Of a stretch of 10,423 nt of DNA, positions 6,886-10,423 are shown one piece after another. Location of the stretch: NCBI GenBank assembly GCA_003527885.1, contig DPWB01000031.1, positions 1 to 10,423 on the forward strand, written 5' to 3'. The translations under genes and the position numbers were made by a program. This DNA comes from Candidatus Competibacteraceae bacterium (lineage in GTDB: Bacteria; Pseudomonadota; Gammaproteobacteria; Competibacterales; Competibacteraceae). The notes beneath the pieces are model-generated. The model was not told the origin of the DNA. It searched no databases and worked only from the letters and a program-made list of their open reading frames with translations. How positions within the stretch are numbered: position 1 is the first letter of the stretch; each line of letters opens with the position of its first letter.

Positions 6886-7341
6886 ATGAAATACGAACGC
6901 ACGTTATTGGGATTTATAGCGGGTTTTTTAGCGACTCTGATTTTCCATCAATTGACGCTAGCGGCGCTGTGGGCAGCGGGTTTGGCGCCATTCGCGCCGT
7001 TCTCGCTGGCGGCGACAGCGCCGTTTGGAGTACCGGCGGTGATTTCGCTGGCGTTTTGGGGAGGAATCTGGGGCATCCTGTTCGCCGCGCTCGACGCCCG
7101 GTTCCCCTCCGGTGGCGGTTATTGGTTCGCGGCGTTTTTGTTCGGCGCCCTGGCTCCTTCGCTGGTCGCTTGGCTGGTGGTCCTGCCCCTGAAAGGCCGA
7201 CCGTTGGGTGGGGGTTGGCATCCGCCGTTGCTGGTCGTGGCGCTGTTGATCAACGGCGTTTGGGGCCTGGGTACCGGACTGATTTTGCGGGCATTGTCCA
7301 GGAAATTTGGCCGGGAGGGCGCTCCCCGTCTCCCCGGATAA
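6886..7341 (+). CDS. Unrecognised integral membrane protein, four helices
   Basis: A 151-residue protein with four hydrophobic segments: about 7-28 (LLGFIAGFLATLIFHQLTL), 48-68 (GVPAVISLAFWGGIWGILFAA), 77-97 (FAAFLFGALAPSLVAWLVVL) and 113-135 (LLVVALLINGVWGLGTGLIL). It ends in a short basic, probably cytoplasmic tail. I do not recognise the family. The start is ATG 6886: AGGAGG (6870-6875) lies 10 bases ahead and is the strongest Shine-Dalgarno in the window. An upstream in-frame TTG at 6865 lies before that site and is unlikely. It is divergent from the SSB-like gene and convergent with the frameshifted secreted-protein gene. No functional link to either is visible. Confidence 0.8.
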   Translation: MKYERTLLGFIAGFLATLIFHQLTLAALWAAGLAPFAPFSLAATAPFGVPAVISLAFWGGIWGILFAALDARFPSGGGYWFAAFLFGALAPSLVAWLVVLPLKGRPLGGGWHPPLLVVALLINGVWGLGTGLILRALSRKFGREGAPRLPG

Positions 7342-7377
7342 CGCACTCCGGGAGCCGGCGATCACCCTACTCGGCGG

Positions 7378-7396
7378 AACGGATAAGCGATCCGTT
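7378..7396. terminator. Possible terminator hairpin between convergent genes
   Basis: A perfect inverted repeat AACGGAT (7378-7384) / ATCCGTT (7390-7396) with a 5-base loop sits between the stops at 7341 (plus) and 7413 (minus). There is only a short T run (TTT) on the plus side and none on the minus side. It could act as a weak bidirectional terminator or as a protein-binding site. Confidence 0.35.
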
Positions 7397-7412
7397 TCCC
7401 GACCGAGACCGC

Positions 7413-8041
7413 TCAGGGCCGCAACTGGGCCAGGGGGCCTTGATCGTCCGGGAAAGTGCCGGTGTTGAGCACCTGGATGCCGGCGTTGTGCTCGCCGTTG
7501 AACGGCGTCACGGCGTCCGGACAACCGGCGGCGCGGGCGTCGTCGGGGAGTTGAACCAGAGGCCCAGATGGTAGGTGTGGACCGGCCCGGTCCGGGGGTT
7601 GGCGCCGGCGTCGGGGATCGGCGTCTCGTGCACGACCGGAGCCGGCGCGACGTCCGGCGCGACGATGAAGGTTTCCACGTTGAAGCGGCCCACGAAGCGG
7701 GCCTTGCCCTTGCCTTTGGCGTTGGTGGTGAGGTCGCCCTGATACCAGGACAGCCCGAACGGGAGGTTGGGCACCTGGATGACGAACACATCGAAGGCGG
7801 TATTGGCGGGCAGCCCTTCGACCTTGACGCTCATCAGCTCCGCGCTGTCGCCGGCGTCGACGCTCACCTCGCCCCTGGCGTTGGGCAGGCATTGCCGCAC
7901 CGCCCCGGCAGGCGTCAGCTCGAAGCGGATGTCTTCACTCGCCTCAACCGGCCCGACAGTGGCGCCTAATAGGGCCAGCGCCGCAAAAGCAGCGCTTTTG
8001 CAATAGAATGGCAGCGAACGAGAACGAATATCGGTATTCAT
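7413..8041 (-). pseudogene. Secreted protein of unknown function, interrupted by one frameshift
   Basis: The frame from ATG 8041 has a signal peptide (about 1-35, AALALLGATVGPVEA), then a beta-rich domain containing VEGLPANTAFDVFVIQVPNL, PFGLSWYQGDLTTNAKGKGK and a proline-rich stretch. It runs out of phase near 7545-7548 and stops at 7508. At that point another frame continues the same protein: after HTYHLGLWFNSP it reads DDARAAGCPDAVTPFNGEHN and ends with GPLAQLRP at 7413. One base is missing in a C run (GGGG at 7545-7548 on the plus strand). Restored, the protein would have 209 residues. All downstream codons and the stop are intact, so the lesion is recent or a sequencing error. Function is unknown; the location would be periplasmic or extracellular. 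GAGAGAGGG lies 8 bases before the ATG, and copy C of the shared element lies about 60 bases upstream. Confidence 0.75.
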
Positions 8042-8098
8042 GATGATGGCCCTCTCTCAAAGTTAAACGGTCGGTGGAATCTTGCAATCCCCTTACTG

Positions 8099-8124
8099 TT
8101 CCCCGGCCGGCACGCGAAGGTTCA
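8099..8124 (-). promoter_or_regulatory. Shared bipartite upstream element, copy C
   Basis: Plus strand TTCCCC (8099-8104), 14 bases, GGTTCA (8119-8124); in gene orientation TGAACC-N14-GGGGAA. It has the same orientation and spacing as copies A and B, about 60 bases before the start of the frameshifted secreted-protein gene. Outside these 12 bases it matches the other copies less well. Confidence 0.5.
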
Positions 8125-8182
8125 TCCATCCGATAAATTTTAGAGAGGAGAAGCACAACAGCTTGCCGGCAGGCCGTCGCAT

Positions 8183-8290
8183 GGCGGCGATCCGCCGGTT
8201 GCCATGCGCTTGCATGGCGCGCTCATGGCGGCCCTCTATATGCTTTAGGGCCACCGGCTTCTATGATGTATCCGGCCATCAACCGGATAC
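8183..8290. repeat. Cluster of three perfect short inverted repeats
   Basis: GGCGG (8183-8187) / CCGCC (8192-8196) has a 4-base loop. GCCATGC (8201-8207) / GCATGGC (8212-8218) has a 4-base loop. GTATCCGG (8268-8275) / CCGGATAC (8283-8290) has a 7-base loop. None is followed by a T run, so they are poor intrinsic terminators. They lie in the 368-base interval between divergent genes, which otherwise holds no recognisable gene. They may be operators, hairpins in a leader, or part of a small RNA. Confidence 0.45.
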
Positions 8291-8308
8291 AGCTTCCCCG
8301 CGCCCGGA

Positions 8309-8378
8309 CTTGAGAGGCGCGGCTCGGGCATGGCGTTACTTGCACTTTTCTCAAGCCCGTCAGAAGGCTTAACGCCAT
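8309..8378 (+). promoter_or_regulatory. Leader of the GH57 gene with mutually exclusive stems
   Basis: CTTGAGA (8309-8315) can pair with TCTCAAG (8349-8355). ATGGCGTTA (8330-8338) can pair with TAACGCCAT (8370-8378). Because the four arms interleave, the two stems either form a pseudoknot or exclude each other. CGGGC (8325-8329) / GCCCG (8355-8359) is a third option. The structure ends about 31 bases before the GH57 start, so it could influence translation or elongation. No known riboswitch motif was recognised. Confidence 0.35.
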
Positions 8379-8409
8379 TGCCCTCTAACGATAATCGAGG
8401 ATACGCCCG

Positions 8410-9603
8410 ATGCGAGACATTTATCACGCCCTGGTGCTTAACATGCACCAGCCTCCCCAGAACCTCGAAAACCTGCTCGATAGCAACGAGTGGGAGGTCA
8501 AGGAAATCCTGTTTGCCTACGACCGAATGCCGCGCGTGCTCTGGGCGTATCAGGATATCGCTCGCATCCATCTCTCTTTGTCGGGAACCTTGCTGGAAAC
8601 CCTCTCCAACCCCACCTTTCAAAGCCGGGTCTACGGCGTGGTGGATTGCGGCAAGCTGCTCTGGCACCTGCAAAACCAGCAACTGTTCGAGGTGCTCGGC
8701 ACCGGCTATTACCACCCGGTGCTGGCCCTGATCCCGGAAGCCGATTGGGACGAGCACATCGCGCGCTGGCAAGCCCTCGCCGGCCACCTGCTGTGGCGGA
8801 CCCAGTTCAACGGCTTCTGGCCGCCGGAAATGGGCTTCGACATGCGGATGATCCCGCATTTGCGCAAAGCGGGTTACCGCTATGTGATGGTGGACTGCGA
8901 GTACGTGGATCCGGTCGGCGAGATGAGCTGGCAGGAGTTGCGCTACCGGCCCCACATCGCCGAATACGACGGCGAACAAATCGTGATCGTGGTCCGCGAT
9001 CGCGAGCTGTCCGACGCCCAACTGTCCGGCATGGATTACGGCTGGTTCCATCACGAACTGCAAGAGCGGACCAAATGGTGCGATTTCCCGCCGCTGGTCG
9101 CCACCGCCACCGACGGCGACAACGGCGGCTGGTTCCGCAACGTCTCCGAGAAAGCCAATTTCTGGAATTATTTCTATCACGAGGCGCTGGAGGAAATCCG
9201 GGCCGGCCGCTCGGCGATGAAGCCTATTTTCATCAGCGATTATCTGGACCGGTTCGGCGCGCACGGGCAAGTCACGGTCCGGCGCGGCGCCTGGAATACC
9301 GACGCCCATCACGGCTGGGACTTCCACCAGTGGCAGGGTTCCTGGATCCAGCGCGACACCCTGGTCCGCGTGCACGACCTCAGCCGGGAGTTTCATCGGG
9401 TGGCGGGAGCGGCGGCGCGGGCCGGCGACCTTAACCCGGAACTGGCGCGGGTCATCCATGAAGCGCACTGGCACCTGCTGCGCGCCGAAACCAGTTGTAA
9501 TTTCTATTGGGGGGAAGCGTGGGTTCACAAAACCCACGCCGACTTGGATGATGTCGCCTGGCACTTGGGCGAAGCCAAATCCCTGTTGGGGGACCGCCTG
9601 TAG
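8410..9603 (+). CDS. Glycoside hydrolase family 57 protein
   Basis: A 397-residue cytoplasmic enzyme (no signal peptide) of the GH57 (beta/alpha)7-barrel family, whose members cleave, transfer or branch alpha-glucans by a retaining mechanism. The five conserved regions occur in order: LNMHQP (10-15); GTGYYHPVLAL (97-107); GFWPPEMGFD (135-144) with the nucleophile at Glu140; TATDGDNGGWF (232-242) with Asp235 as likely acid/base; and AETSCNFYWGEAW (359-371). It is shorter than the amylopullulanases, glucanotransferases and branching enzymes of the family and has no appended C-terminal domain, so the product specificity cannot be named. The GAGGA box lies 9 bases before the ATG. A structured leader precedes it, and a tautomerase gene follows 140 bases downstream. 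A glycogen or alpha-glucan role is inference from family. Confidence 0.9.
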   Translation: MRDIYHALVLNMHQPPQNLENLLDSNEWEVKEILFAYDRMPRVLWAYQDIARIHLSLSGTLLETLSNPTFQSRVYGVVDCGKLLWHLQNQQLFEVLGTGYYHPVLALIPEADWDEHIARWQALAGHLLWRTQFNGFWPPEMGFDMRMIPHLRKAGYRYVMVDCEYVDPVGEMSWQELRYRPHIAEYDGEQIVIVVRDRELSDAQLSGMDYGWFHHELQERTKWCDFPPLVATATDGDNGGWFRNVSEKANFWNYFYHEALEEIRAGRSAMKPIFISDYLDRFGAHGQVTVRRGAWNTDAHHGWDFHQWQGSWIQRDTLVRVHDLSREFHRVAGAAARAGDLNPELARVIHEAHWHLLRAETSCNFYWGEAWVHKTHADLDDVAWHLGEAKSLLGDRL

Positions 9604-9742
9604 CCGCGCCGCCGCCGGAATCGCAGGCGCACCGTCCGTCGCGCTCGCCGATCCCTTTATCGATCACGCCATCCGGCCATTACGCCTATCGCCCAACGTG
9701 TTCCCGCCGACAACCGCGGGACGGTCAACGGAGGTTTTCCCC

Positions 9743-10090
9743 ATGCCGCTGCTCACCTTGCAAACCTCGGTGCGCCTGTCCAATCAACAGCGTTATAACT
9801 TGCTCGCACCGCTCTCGAAAATCGTTGCCGAGTGCACCGGCAAACCGGAACGTTACGTCATGGTCGCCGCCAGCGAAGCCGCTATGCTGATGGGTGGTGC
9901 GGAAACGCCCGCCGCCTACGCCGACATCCGCAGCATCGGCGGTCTGAACAACGCGGTCAACCGCAAGCTGTCCGAAGGTGTTTGCCGCGTCCTGCAAGAA
10001 CAACTCGGCATTCCGCCGGATCGGGTTTATCTCGGCTTTAGCAACGTCAGCGCCGAAAATTGGGGTTGGGACAGCGGAACGTTTGGCTAG
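9743..10090 (+). CDS. MIF/tautomerase-superfamily protein
   Basis: A 115-residue homologue of macrophage migration inhibitory factor, a trimeric protein that uses an N-terminal proline as catalytic base in keto-enol tautomerisation. Visible hallmarks are Pro2 (MPLLTLQTSV), the Lys33-Pro-Glu-Arg-Tyr segment before a VMVAASEAAMLMGG strand, YADIRSIGGLN, DRVYLGFSNVSAENWGWD and the closing TFG, matching the MIF length of about 115. GGAGG lies 8 bases before the ATG. It is followed 31 bases later by the Uma2-type gene. The physiological substrate is unknown; phenylpyruvate tautomerisation is the usual test reaction. Confidence 0.9.
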   Translation: MPLLTLQTSVRLSNQQRYNLLAPLSKIVAECTGKPERYVMVAASEAAMLMGGAETPAAYADIRSIGGLNNAVNRKLSEGVCRVLQEQLGIPPDRVYLGFSNVSAENWGWDSGTFG

Positions 10091-10121
10091 CGTTCACCGA
10101 CCACTATGGCGGGAGGTTCCA

Positions 10122-10423
10122 ATGGGACAACCACTCCACAAACCGATGTCATCTTTCAGCTACGCCGACTATTGCCGCTGGCCCGACGATGAACGCTGGG
10201 AATTGATCGACGGTGAAGCCTACGCGATGGCTGCGCCCGGTTTGGCGCATCAAACTGTCGTGGGTGAACTGTTCCGCCAGATTGCCAACCACCTGGTTGG
10301 TCAACCCTGCCGCCCGTTCGTCGCACCCTTTGACGTGCGGCTACCACGCCGCAACGAATGCGATGACGAGACAACCACGGTCGTGCAACCCGACATCACC
10401 GTGGTCTGCGATCCGACCAAGCT
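10122..10423 (+). CDS. Uma2-family (PD-(D/E)XK) nuclease, N-terminal part
   Basis: Partial: 100 codons are open to the window edge. The pattern of the Uma2/DUF820 family is visible: SYADYCRWPDDERWELIDGE near the N-terminus, a His/Val-rich helix AHQTVVGELFRQIANHL, a beta strand FVAPFDVRL (Asp71), and VVQPDITVVC (Asp91). These are expected parts of the PD-(D/E)XK active site; the following catalytic residues lie outside the window. GGGAGG sits about 6 bases before the ATG. Members are abundant in cyanobacteria and some proteobacteria, often in multiple copies. Their biological role is poorly known and nuclease activity is inferred from the fold. Confidence 0.88.
   Translation, partial: MGQPLHKPMSSFSYADYCRWPDDERWELIDGEAYAMAAPGLAHQTVVGELFRQIANHLVGQPCRPFVAPFDVRLPRRNECDDETTTVVQPDITVVCDPTK

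Noticed and set aside
6958..7791. 277-aa open frame on the minus strand
   Set aside because: It is extremely Arg/Pro/Ser-rich and spans both the membrane-protein gene and the end of the frameshifted gene. It is a shadow.
8245..9564. 439-aa open frame on the minus strand
   Set aside because: It lies antisense to the GH57 gene, which shows all five family motifs. The minus-strand translation matches no family and is a shadow of high-GC codon use.
1..10423. tRNA, rRNA, CRISPR array, insertion sequence
   Set aside because: No cloverleaf, regularly spaced repeat array, transposase or terminal inverted repeats were seen.

Overview
This is a GC-rich chromosomal window with compact genes on both strands. 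The mix suggests a gammaproteobacterium: a Slp-type outer-membrane lipoprotein, a SugE/Gdx exporter, a LysE/RhtB exporter, a GH57 glycosidase and a Uma2-type nuclease. The assignment is an inference from gene content; no rRNA or other strong marker is present.

Layout. Bases 1-1129 carry no intact gene that I recognise, only coding-like fragments broken by stops and frame changes (a decayed region). From 4116 down to 1130, on the minus strand, there is a secreted subtilisin-like protease (S8), an intrinsic terminator, and then a two-gene unit: a 96-residue protein with one membrane segment, overlapping by 4 bases a 212-residue protein with the His and Cys motifs of a caspase-like (clan CD) fold. 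Divergent from the protease lie sugE/gdx and a LysE-family exporter (4393-5437, plus strand). They converge on slp, which has an SSB-like gene directly upstream of it (6662-5442, minus strand). A small four-helix membrane protein (6886-7341, plus) converges on a secreted protein gene that carries one frameshift (8041-7413, minus). The right end is a plus-strand run: a GH57 glycoside hydrolase with a structured leader, a MIF-family tautomerase homologue, and a Uma2-family nuclease cut by the window edge.

Most notable observation. The upstream regions of three minus-strand units share a bipartite element: the S8 protease, the membrane-protein/caspase-like pair, and the frameshifted secreted protein. 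In gene orientation it reads TGAACC-N14-GGGGAA, and the 14-base spacing is identical in all three. Two copies match over 19 fixed positions. This points to one regulator or alternative sigma factor controlling a set of mainly exported proteins, which would tie the protease and the caspase-like protein into one regulon. The leaders of sugE and of the GH57 gene also contain overlapping, mutually exclusive inverted repeats that could be cis-acting RNA regulators.
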